Source: Metallyticus violacea (Eukaryota; Arthropoda; Insecta; Mantodea; Metallyticidae). From it: DNA of 64,000 nt. The notes under the pieces are model-generated. The model searched no databases. It was not told the origin of the DNA and saw nothing but the letters and a program-made list of their open reading frames with translations. The position numbers were made by a program, and so were the translations under genes. This document shows, in pieces, positions 12,001-22,390 of this stretch (positions are counted from its first letter, which is position 1; each line of letters opens with the position of its first letter). Location of the stretch: contig CM060838.1 of NCBI GenBank assembly GCA_030762175.1, forward strand, positions 20,140,501 through 20,204,500, given 5' to 3'.

Positions 12001-13234
12001 TTAAATCACTAATATCATAATTTAGAGTTCTTTTAGGTACACAAATTTAAACACAACAAAAACGAATCAATATGAGCTCCGATTGAATGCGGGATGAACA
12101 AGGTAGTAGCTTTACGTAATACTTGTTTTATTCGACGCTTTTCCAGTTTTTATAATCAGATTTTGATTCTCGTCACTGGTGATTATATAATTATATGATT
12201 ACTATTGTTTACTTTTTTATTTAATATTGCTCCATCACTTTTCGGAATATATTTCCTATTTCTTAATGAATCTCTCAGATTCATTTTGTATCTTAGATAC
12301 AAAATTTATTTAAAATTAATATAAAAAGGAAATAAAAATATTTAAAATCTTAATACATACAATTAGCAAGGTGAAATAGAATAATAGTACATATGAAAAG
12401 TAGTGGTAGAAACAATTGAGTAGATATGAATACATGGATAAACCATAGTTTGTTAAGAAAAAGAAACATTTAATAAACATATTACACTATAAATTAGTTT
12501 GAAAGACTTAACGTGGAAAATAATTTTTATTACTTTTAAGAGGAAACAATGAGGAAACATTAAAAATTTCATATATTTTGAATTACATCCGAGGTATTTT
12601 GAAACAAAAAGAGGAAAAAAAAAAATAAACTAATTGTGCATTAAAATTAAAATGAAAATCCTGTTAGAAAAAAATGTAAATACAAATATCAAGTTAATAG
12701 AAAACATGTTTATATCTTGTATAGGAATATACATTTTTTCTATATGCTTGAAAGTTTTGTAACATTTCTGAATATGTGTAACCGAAGTTAAACATTTGTC
12801 GTGGTTTCCTTCCTTTAATTTTTACTTTATAGGTCTTCTTGGCAAGTTCTTCCATTCTGCTCTATTCAAACTATTTATTGTAATGTATTTATTTAAATTA
12901 CTTGGTCCACAACACTCTTAAATGCCAATGTATTATCAATTTTTTTTCTTTGAACATAAAATAGCTTCACAGTGATATTAAATTGGCTAATGCGATTTTT
13001 TAAAATTGTAATTCAATAAAAACTATTTCATATATGCATAGGTAGTTTATATTCTGTACAATAAATTATTATTTAGAAAAAATATATAATACTCCTTATT
13101 GGATTGTGTTGCATTGCTGTAAACTGCTATTTAAAGTTGTATTCGCGTAAGACACATTTCTTATATTGACAATTTGTCGCATGTTTTATACTATCTTTCT
13201 ATTACAAAGTATTTGCTATGACCACGGATTGATT
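12001..13234. other. AT-rich DNA with two adjacent palindromes
   Basis: There is no recognisable gene. At 12267-12283 the arms TGAATCT/AGATTCA flank a 3-base loop. Directly after, at 12283-12305, the arms ATTTTGTATCT/AGATACAAAAT flank a single T. They could form a double hairpin or be the remains of an element end. The rest is AT-rich. Confidence 0.5.
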
Positions 13235-13640
13235 TTATTGCAAAATTTGAACAGATTGTTCAATAAACACCTTAAGGGTCAATTCAACTCCAAATATCCC
13301 AAACCAGCGTAACAGGTGTTTCGGAGGGAGATCAATTGTGCCGGAAAAAAGAAAATTCCCACGCCACGTTTTAACTTCCCTCAGTTCTGTATTTTTTCCC
13401 CCCTCAGTGTTGTAGTTTGTTAACAGGCCGTGCCTAGTGTGTGCTCTCCTACAATTTGTCCAGCAGAGTGTAAACATGGCGAACCCTCTTTGTATATTCG
13501 ATAACACTGACAGCCCACCCCTTTGCTGAAGGGCGGAGGCGCGGGAAATATACCGCCCAATTTGCTATCTGGGTACCTCGGTGGGCAAAGCAAAAACACG
13601 CGTAGAAAAATTTACCGCTGTATTTGCAAACAAGAGATCG
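13235..13640. other. GC-richer block, unassigned
   Basis: A compact block with CpG-rich stretches (GGGCGGAGGCGCGGGAAATA near 13531). A minus-strand open frame of 90 codons covers 13235-13507 but matches nothing I know. The motif GGCGGAGGCG next to an ATAT/ATTTCC run also occurs near 50993-51020 beside a mariner relic, which hints that this block might be the end of a related element. That is weak. Confidence 0.25.
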
Positions 13641-14456
13641 CGCTATGAAATACTGTTTTTCACAGTAAATGATTTAAGCTACACTCCAGAAAACAGATAT
13701 TAATTTTAAAGAAATCTTATTAGCAGTTGTGGAGGGGATGGTAGCACAAGGAGTGCTATACGACAGCAAACACTATTTTGCCACTGTTACCGTTTTTAAG
13801 CAATTTCTGTTTGTGAAGAAGATAGGCGTGTAGTTATAGGCGAAAACATTAATTTTAGAGAATGAATCTGGTAAATTATTACCTAATTTATTAAAAACGG
13901 AAAATTGCAGAATTGCATTATGGATAACAAAACACAATTTGCTTAGGATTGTTCATTTCATCACTAAATAATATATCTACTAGTTACTTGACCAAAGTTT
14001 ACAATCCCAACAGTATTAGCCATATTGGATATTGACAACTGAATTAATAAGAAAAATATCAGAATCGACCATTTCGAGAAAATGAAAGTTCGCAGTTGTG
14101 GCTGAACCAAAGCTCTTTTAGCTGACCATCGGTACGTACGAAGAAAAAGAAGAAGAAAAAAAAAACAGAGCGAACTCTCGAAGTGTTAATTTGTCTTAAG
14201 TTCTTGCTCAGCTTGGTATTCCATTCAGGGCTGACGCTGCGTGTGTCTTAACAGCCTTTAGTCTTATATCACCGGTGTCATCGACAGGCGTTCTCTAATA
14301 GTCCAGTAGTTTATAACAAGTGTCTAGCAATGAAAAGTATGTAGTTTCGAGTTGTACCCATGCTTGAATTGTTTTATCTGAAGTAAGAATGCATGTTAAT
14401 ATAACTTCCAGTTGCAAAGACTTATTTGAATTTTAAAGGATTTGTTCTCTCTCTCG

Positions 14457-14458
<2 letters not shown>
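13641..14458. other. no recognisable feature
   Basis: AT-rich sequence with a short purine tract near 14140-14166. No frame or repeat that I can assign. Confidence 0.55.

Positions 14459-14508
<50 letters not shown>
14459..14508. repeat. (CA)25 microsatellite
   Basis: Uninterrupted CA dinucleotides, preceded by a short CT-rich run (CTCTCTCTCGCT). Confidence 0.97.
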
Positions 14509-14509
<1 letters not shown>

Positions 14510-14683
14510 CATAAATGAATTTTAATGAATATAAAATTAATAAATATTTAAAAATAAATCCAAATATATTTTCTTTTTAGTTTTTCGCTTTGGCATGTTT
14601 ATTAATGTGGTATTTATTTTGAATACGAAAATAATTAATTTACGATTAGGTGTTTGAATATAAATGCTTTAAATTTAATTATA

Positions 14684-15355
14684 TTGAGGGTGCCAAAATA
14701 TATACACACTTTCATAGTAGATATCTTTTTAATATATTTCAAAGTTGAACCGAAAAACGACAGTAATGTGTAGTATGATGTTCTGTAAACAGAAGTGACT
14801 CGCATACATTATGATAGCGTTGCTACGTGACAGATAAATCAACAATGAACAAATGAAGCCAAGATGATGGTTTTTAAACAGATGTGACTCCCATTGCGTT
14901 ATGCTAGTGTTGCTACAACAAAATAGAGCCAAGATTATCGTTTGAACAGTGGAAAGCATAATGAAGTAGTATGAATGCTGTTGAAGTTCAAAGGCAATGG
15001 AGACGTGTGTACAGAACAGAACCTGCAACGCGAGTAACAATTGCTCGCATCCGAGACAAATTTGAGACTCATGGTACCGTATACCGTAGAAAACCAGCTA
15101 CATTGGCAACACTTCGGGAAGAAATTGAAACGGCATGTGCTGCAATCGCTGAGGACACTTTCGCAAACGGTGCTCAATCAGCAGTTCAACGTACTCAGAA
15201 GTGTATCGACGCCGATGGTGGGCATTTTGAGTAACTGCCGTAACTGTAAAAGTCTAAGATGATTAGTGCTGATCATTTTCTGTTTGTGTGAATTCAGTTT
15301 TGTTATGTTAACACAGTTTTTTCTTTGCTTGAAGTGTGTATACATTTTTGGCATC
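14684..15355 (+). mobile_element. family A mariner-like element, copy 1 (internally deleted)
   Basis: The left end carries TTGAGGGTGCCAAAATATAT after a TA; the right end carries AGTGTGTATACATTTTTGGC, the inverted counterpart, but its outer bases have drifted. Inside are two subterminal direct repeats (14784-14826 and 14874-14916, core GTGACTC..ATTATG.TAG.GTTGCTAC). They are followed by the transposase start region, whose ATG has become ATA (AAATAGAGCC near 14921). The coding remnants are the N-terminal segment (EVQRQWRRVYRTEPATRVTI, about 14983-15045) joined directly to the C-terminal tail (VYRRKPATLATLREEIETAC and TQKCIDADGGHFE, to about 15234). Everything between, including the DDE core, is missing. 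It is non-autonomous. Confidence 0.85.
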
Positions 15356-16500
15356 ATTAAAATGTAATTATAGCCGTATATTGAATATTAATTTTACTTG
15401 CAAATTCTAACAAATAAAAAAATTCAAGCATAAATGTTTGTTATTCCTAGACGCGTGCTTTTGTCCGCACTTGAACGTTAGCTAAACGTGACACTGTGAA
15501 CCCAGCGTCAGCGAAAGCATCCGGTGATTTCTGAGTCGGTTATTGTTTCTAGCCATTGCTAATGTTTATGTCTAAAGTTGTACTACCTTCTGATTTACCA
15601 GTGAAAATATAAGTCACAACAATAACAACACATACTAAAAAGCAATTTATGTCAAGCAGGCAGTCTACAGTCTGATTGTTTGACGTGACACATTGATCAA
15701 ACATACAACCCTCGTCCCTCCTAAAACAAATTCCTATATTAGGCAGATGGGATGTCTGGGAATACAAACATCGTGGCATACCTAAAAGCATTTGAAGAAA
15801 CGTCTTTGTTGACAGAATGAATCACGCTGGATTATTCAGCAGGTGCTAAAATATAAACCTATGGAAACAGATTGATGGCAATGCTTTGTAGAAAACGAGG
15901 TGCTCAATAAATGATCCGCGGCCAAGAAGAAAACGTACGGAATGCTGCATCGAAAATCCAGAATAACCCTCAAGTTATTTTTCTTGTCTCAGATATGTCC
16001 TGCTAGATAAAAGCATAACTGTACTTTATTTGGTTGACATTTGGAAAGGCAGTTATCAGAGAGTTGACACAACAAAGGCCACAATCTGTGACTCAGTCAA
16101 CGATAATTTTCCAGCTGGCCGTTGTCATTGTGCAACCAAATGTGAGCGCGAAAATTCATTTGTCGAGAATTCGTACTGGGACATCACTTCTGCACTGCGG
16201 ACAGCGTTAGTAACGGCACGGAAACATTTAGTGTACTGTTTGCTCACGTCAGGTGGGAGCATGCTCGCGTAAAATACAGCTTGCGTCATGTGCAGGTGTT
16301 GTCAAGCTTAGTGGCAGCATCTCTTCTCGAGCCTTGAGCGAGAAAAACTTGACTCCAATTCAGAGCATAGTCCTTTCCAGTATTTTCGTTGTAAAATACG
16401 AAAGTATTTTAATAAATAAGCTTCGTACAGGACTTTGAGCATGAATATGAATTGCAAATTTGCACAAGATTACATACAAAATAGCAGATTACAGATAGAG
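15356..16500. other. unassigned DNA, partly GC-balanced
   Basis: AT-rich at first, then more balanced between 16020 and 16380. An 80-codon open frame at 16030-16272 (+) is unrecognised and has no supporting signals. No repeat could be matched elsewhere in the window. Confidence 0.5.
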
Positions 16501-16501
16501 A

Positions 16502-16607
16502 TTTTTTTTTTCTTTTTCTTTTTCTTTTTTTGTTCTTTTTCTTTTCTTTTCTTTTCTTTTCTTTTTCTTTTTTTTTTCTTTTTTTTTCTTTTTTTTTTTT
16601 TTTTTTT
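16502..16607. repeat. pyrimidine tract (CT4-rich)
   Basis: About 105 bases of T with regularly spaced single C (CTTTTCTTTTCTTTT and longer T runs) and one G near 16532. The translated Phe-rich frames on plus and the Lys-rich frame on minus are artefacts of this tract. It may be a decayed poly(A)-type tail read on the other strand, but I see no element attached. Confidence 0.95.
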
Positions 16608-19376
16608 GGCCCTAGCCTCCCGCTCCTCAGAGCCTTAGAGCAAGTAAATTTAATCAGTGCTGCCCTAGACGTTTGGTCTCTCTCTGAACACATACAGGAA
16701 AACTACGTTTTGATGTTCAAAAAACACACACAATTATAGATATAGTACTTTATTTTGCTGTGGATATAACAACGACTTACATAAGTGTTTAGTTGCGGAA
16801 CTCAAAGGGCTGAAAGCTCCCAGAATAAGAACATTCTGGATTTTGAATGCGTTTATTGTCATGACCTGATTTCGTCTGTAAAGATAAACGACAGACGGCT
16901 CGCAAAGTAATTGCTTAAGATATTTTTCACTTGTATAAAAAATTGTGAGTGGAGTTTCATTTTGTCGTAGTACGGATTGCCTTGCAGTGTAGACTTGTTT
17001 GGCCTTGAGAAAGCAACATAAACATACGTAATGATTGTAGACAAGCTGTACTGAAGAATACCGACCTGGAATTGATCAAGGGTGTCCAGGAGACTCTTAA
17101 GTAAAGTACAGAAATTAATTTGTCTTATGTTAAAGCAGTAAATGCACAGAGATAAGTTTGCAATTAAGTGTAGCTTGAAGAAAGTTCATCTCCTTCTATT
17201 TTCGTTGCACTTCATTTAGAAATTTCTTGGGTGTCATATGATCTTATACTTTGTAACATTAACCTGAAAGTTTACAACTACTTCTTTCTACGTGTAGAAA
17301 TGTCTGAAAAGAAAGCTTTATAGCAGTTATTTGCACCACCTGTAAGATTTCATAAAATTTTTAAATAATTTGACATGAGGAGAATGCCTAGTTGATATTT
17401 AGTCACTACAGATTAAAATATTATCAAATAAAAGAAGATTCAATACTTTTGAATAATATAGATTGTATATTATATATTAATGGTTGATAGAAAAATTAAA
17501 ACCTAGGGCAGCTTTCAAAAATACTTAAGAGATGTTGTTTATAAAAGGTGTTTCTTAAAACTTTCATCTGTTTATTTTTCAATATTGGTAGACAATAATA
17601 AAAAATGAGCTTTCTTTTAATGTTTATTGGAAATATACATACTTTGTACTTCTGCAAATGGAAATTTTTAGCAATTCCAGAACCTTTATACATAAATAAA
17701 TTAATGAAAATTCGCAACGTTCTATGATCTGCCAACTTCCAGTTTGTTCTTTTCCGAACAAGGGAAAAAGCTTATATTCGATCGAAAATTGAACTCTAGG
17801 TAACTTATTTACCTCTGAATTCAGTGGTAATTTTCGTTTTTCTGTAAAACGCCGCAGTTGCTCAGTAGAGGCTCCGTTTAGTTTCCTTCCCTCGCTTTCT
17901 GCTACACCATTCGAGATTATTGCAATCTTCGAAGTGACGCTTATCTTCAGAGACCGCTACAGGTGAACTATGGCCTTTTATGATAACAAAAACAAATATC
18001 ACGATTGAATTCAGAGTTAAGTAAATGACCTATAACTGAATTTTGTTGCGGTTTGTTTGAACCCGAGGGTTTCAGAAATAAGGCGGATTTTTTTTTGGGG
18101 GGGGGGGGCAGAACCTGAAGAATTTCTGTAGCAATAGAAAACTGAAACAACCCTGCCATTCAGTAGATAAGAAAAATCGCAACACAAGCAGTACTACCCA
18201 CAGAGACTGCCAGTGAAGATTTTATTTATGTGCCTTGTTAATGATCGTTGATAGGTAATAGACATTACCTAAGGAATTTGATACGAGATCAATACACTGC
18301 AGGATTTTATATATCAGTTGTCAGCTCAACATCGCCTGTTGACGTTCCAGTTTTTGTATTTTAGCGGGTTTCAGGAAACTTAAGTGTTACGATAATTCCT
18401 TCGATGAAAGAAACATGACGATTATAATAGCGATTAATGTCTACATAATGGAAAGCTGGGTCTAGTAAATAAATGTTAATAGTTTCACTTTACCATTTTT
18501 TCAACCCTTTTTTCTGCGTAACTGATATCGCGCAGAACCCTTTCAAACATTGTACTTTTTATACTGTTTTGTGGATGCCTGATCAAAAGTTAACGTGTCT
18601 TCCTTTGAAGTGAAAGTTAAGTCGCTTAGCAAATACAAAAGAGACAGCAAACTCCTGATGGAAATAATTGGACACCGAAGCAGTTTTCACTGTGCCAGCA
18701 TTTACGAAAGAAAAATAACGAAACTTCGATAATCTGCTGAAACTACCTGCCCCTATCTCTTAAGCAGCTTACTCGCTATGGCTATTGTGTAACTCAATAA
18801 ACAGAATTCGACATCCTTGGAAGGCAAATCTTCTAGATTTAGCCGTAGAAATTTAACATAAAAAACAGGAGAAGAATGGTTTACAACTATATATAATTTA
18901 TTAAAAATAATAAATGTAATCTATAATGAAAATAGTTTTCAGATGAAAATTGTATAATATTTCACTGAGCAATATGGAATCTAAACAATAGCAATATCTT
19001 GAAATATTGCCACAATAAATACACAAGAATTGAATTAATTGACTCAAAGAATAAATTGGGTGCAAGCATTTAACAAAATATTACTATTAGTTTTAACACG
19101 CTGGTGTTTAAAATGCCAGTTCCACGATTTTTAAAATAATTGCAACTAAAATCTTTACGCCAATATAACAAAGTGCAATAGCAGGTAACAAAATAAAATG
19201 TTTTAAAAGCAACATTAAACATGAGGGTTTATCCTACGGAGAAGGCTCCGGACCTAATAATTTATAAGAAAACTCCAAAAAGATACTCTTTCTCATGGCA
19301 TTCCGGAGATGATCCAACATTCTAAAGAAGGAAGAAAGGAGGTGCCAGTTAGGATGCTCAAGTCACCAGGTCATAC
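16608..19376. other. AT-rich DNA without recognisable gene
   Basis: No coding similarity. There is a T10G12 run at about 18089-18110. All open frames are under 80 codons and unrecognised. Confidence 0.6.
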
Positions 19377-20005
19377 TTAGCCTTTTCAAGCAACTCTTGC
19401 AACAGAAGAATGCCGATTATCAATACAGAAGAGCAAAATGCAGATTAGGATTATTTTAGAATACGAATAAGTGATATGTATTTTCAATTCGCGAACAGAA
19501 TATAACACTTGTATAAAATATTATATTTATGAATATATATTCTATTCAGAAACCGTGAGACTAAAATGAACAAAAGATCGATTATTACAATCGCTACCAT
19601 TCGATTTTATAATACCAGCTGAAGAAAAAAAAAATATAACACACAATGTCTCTATTTTTCTTTGTATTCTGTGGTTTGGAATTCCTAATGATAAGATCAA
19701 TTTGCACATTTGACGCATCACCAAAATGCTTCGAAGAACACTCCATTTTGCTTTATGATTGTCGATTGTCCATGCTTTTGCTGCTATCAATAGCTCCCCA
19801 CCGCCTCTAGCAAAAGTGGTCAGTGATGCGTGTTCAGGACGTGGAAGTATAGAGCTGGCTACACTAACCAGAAGACAAATACACGTCGAGAGATAAAACG
19901 CATTTAATAATTTTTGCCCCATAATTTCACTCCGTACATAATCGGTCAAAATTCAAAATTTTGTTTCGTTTCATTGATGGATTTTAAGATGACATCACAT
20001 GAGTG
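19377..20005 (-). repeat. dispersed repeat F, copy 1
   Basis: On the minus strand this matches 38822-39452 (+) over about 630 bp, with few gaps apart from one short indel near the 5' part. Shared landmarks are GACGTCATCTTAAA-type starts, GGGGAGCTATTGATAGCA, AAAGCATGGACAATCGACAA and CAAACCACAGAATACAAAGA. An open frame on the minus strand (19949-19542, 135 codons) stays open in the same frame in the other copy, and starts with a hydrophobic, signal-like stretch (LLNAFYLSTCICLLVSVASS). I do not recognise the protein. In the best-aligned 64 codons there are 18 differences, 15 of them amino-acid changing, so the frame is not conserved as protein. No terminal inverted repeats or target duplications were found. 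Confidence 0.8.
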
Positions 20006-20033
20006 AAATAGTCACTTTCATTTTATCGCACGT

Positions 20034-20646
20034 TAGACCAAACACTAACTAAGAAAATCAGATTCCAGACGCTCGAAACCTGTGTATACCCTGTATTACT
20101 ATATGGGTACCAGACATGATCAATAACAGAAAAACAAAAGAATAATCTCAAATATGCCAAAGGAAAATACAACGCAAGATCCTGGGAATAACTGTGAAGA
20201 ACAAAATACCTACAGTGTTTATAAACAATTTATCTCAGACAACAGACATTGCTCAAATAGCTACCAGAAGCAAATAGCAATGGGCGGTCACGTCGCAAGA
20301 ATGCAGGACAATAGGTGGACCTACAAGATCTCCAGGTGGGACCCTCGGAAAAAGGACACAAGGTAGACCCAGAAGAAGATGGACAGACCTCTTCATGGGA
20401 CATACAGGTTCAAATTGGTCAAGAGTAGCAAGAGGAAGAGAAAAATGGAAATCTCTCGAGAAGCAACTAGTGCAGTGAGAAATGGAGTAACCAAAGAACA
20501 AATCAGTCAGAGTGTCTTAAACAGCATACGAACAACTAGCGTGGAATATCTCACCACGTTAGGAAAAAGCGAGCTTTCCCTACTTGTTAGGGGTCCTTTG
20601 CCCTTAAGGGTCACAATAGGCTATCTTTATGTTTATCTTTTTCATG
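20034..20646 (+). mobile_element. LINE-E copy 1, 5'-truncated non-LTR retrotransposon
   Basis: This is the 3' end of a non-LTR retrotransposon. Translation gives the segment that follows the reverse transcriptase in many insect LINEs: CVYPVLL near 20080, then GGHVARMQDNRWTYKI near 20282-20330. There are frameshifts and stops between pieces. It ends in a TTTATC-rich tail near 20622-20638. It shares this whole segment with 35120-35720 (+) and 48724-49305 (-). The 5' part, including endonuclease and catalytic reverse transcriptase, is absent. No target duplication is visible. The clade (RTE, CR1 or jockey-like) cannot be fixed by eye. Confidence 0.85.
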
Positions 20647-21103
20647 TGCAATTATTTTTATGCAAATTCATCAGGACAGTGCACTAAAATATCTTTGTAG
20701 GTATTTGGCATGCACTAGAAATCAATAACCAACGTCATTTTATTTTAAGATAATCCGGAGCTCGAGTTGTTTATTTCGACTCTTCAGGGAATAAAATGAT
20801 AAAAATGAAATAATATATCCGTAAAATACGCTTACAGCTGTGCATGTCCTGTCCGGTATTTTAATTTCCGCCAACAGTTCAAGGGAATAAAGGTTGAAAT
20901 TAAAACTATTTATGGGATGTACTCTTTTATTTCATCGTTGGTACTCTTTGAAGACAACTGAAGCAATAAAAATTAACATGTCGTGGACATTCAAACTATA
21001 GGCGGATTTTATGGATATATTATTTGATTTTTGTAAATTTATTCGCTAAATATTCAAAATAAATACATCTCTAGCTGCAGATTCTCTCAAGGGAACGGAT
21101 CAA
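20647..21103 (+). repeat. dispersed repeat G, copy 1
   Basis: This segment, directly after LINE-E copy 1, is a diverged relative of 50063-50374 in the same orientation. Shared landmarks are AAATTCATCAG, a CATTTTAT.TTGAGA-type block, ATTATTTG.TTTT, ATTTATTCGCTAAAT and CAGATTCTCTCAAG. Copy 1 is longer because of insertions between 20850 and 20990. No coding potential is seen. The LINE-E insertion next to it probably marks the spot where G was interrupted, but that is inference. Confidence 0.6.
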
Positions 21104-22109
21104 ATCTAAAACTCTTGTTGTATGTTAGATAAATTGGACTGCCCTGTTACTATGGATTGCAAACAAGAAACTGCACTTAAATGAAACCTCCTGTTCTGTC
21201 TCCTTCAATCAAACAACTTTGTAGTTTTTTTATACTGTGCACACTATGAAGCTATAACTTTATCGTAGTGCTCAAAAAATAATCTGCAACGGCTATATTT
21301 CCACCGGGATGTCGTCATGATTTTTCACTTCCTTTTTGTTTATTTCTTTCACTTAACATCTGCCAGTGCTTCCTTTCTTCTTTAAAAAAATGGTAAATGA
21401 AATCTAACGGAAGGTGTATTTATGGCCATTAGTCGTAAGATTTGTCACTACTCCTTCAGTCCTGCCGTACAAGTTTTTACTGCGCTTTCCCTTGCAGTTG
21501 CACTAGCGTTTCGCGCGAGATTGGTAACCGCCGCGGCTTGTTAATAAATATGCGCCGAGCATAACCCGGGTAGTAAATGGCGAACGCGGGCTTGTTTCTA
21601 TATTTAGACATGTTCGTAATTGGATAGGTCATTATTTTGCGGTCACTTGAATTACAGTGAGGTCCGCGGTTAGGCGGCTGACTGCAAATCGACAAGTTCT
21701 GCGTGACAAGTGAGTCTGACATGCAAACTTGTGCCACAGAAATTTTAAAGTGACTTGCTATGCAGTTCTGAATCTTCCATCTTAATAAACATAAAGCAAC
21801 ATAATGGTGATTTTGAGGCACAGAATATAGTCGCCTAATTTATTAAATACCCGCCCTTAGCACACCGTTCAGGCTGTTTTCACGATTTATTAGTACGATT
21901 TAAATTGAGAATTATTTATTTTTTGAACAAATTTTCGCCCCAGAAAGTTACCTTGCCGTGTTCTCTGTTTGTATAGAAGCGTCTAATTTGAAACACGACT
22001 AAATCCATTAGAGCATTTTTTTCGGGAAAAGAAACAGACTCTTGCAATTGTTTTCAGCAATTGCTATCCTAGACAGCTCATAATGAATATAGATCTTTAG
22101 AATTACAAC
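21104..22109. other. unassigned DNA
   Basis: A 114-codon minus-strand frame lies at 21477-21821 in a GC-richer patch (GTTTCGCGCGAGATTGGTAA near 21509). The product is unrecognised. It has no signals linking it to a gene and is probably chance or an old element. Confidence 0.45.
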
Positions 22110-22380
22110 TAGTGGTAGCCATTATTGCTGCGGGTTCAAGCACGGCCAGGATCGACGGCTTTTTTCCGGACGTAAAAATCCTAAGTATGACTTCCTTCGG
22201 AAGGGAAGTAAAGCCGTGGCTCCTGTGTCCTATATTTACGGCACGAAAAATAACCCCAAGTCTGAAAGAAGGGGCCTCTGAGCAAAATTTGTTGCCCGTT
22301 TCACGCCATGCTTTCAATGGAACGCTGATGACCCGATATGTTAAAAAGCGTCCGTAAATAAACCAAATCAAAAACAAAAG
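22110..22380 (+). mobile_element. SINE-D copy 2, near full length
   Basis: It begins with a tRNA-like head whose B-box-like segment is GCGGGTTCAAGCACGGCCAG. The family core follows (ACTTCCTTCGGAAGGGAAGT, TTTACGGCACG, GGGGCCTCTGAGCAAAATTT), then the 3' end AAAGCGTCCGTAAATAAACC and an A-rich tail. A possible imperfect target duplication is GAATTACAACT at 22100-22110 against GAACTAGAACT at 22380-22390 (9 of 11). The open frames on both strands here are shadows of the element. Confidence 0.85.
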
Positions 22381-22390
22381 AACTAGAACT

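Noticed and set aside
14459..14508. CRISPR-like regular repetition
   Set aside because: Only dinucleotide repeats; no spacers or repeat units of 23-40 bp anywhere in the window.
16409..16693. Lysine-rich minus-strand open frame and phenylalanine-rich plus-strand frames
   Set aside because: They are translations of the pyrimidine tract at 16502-16607.
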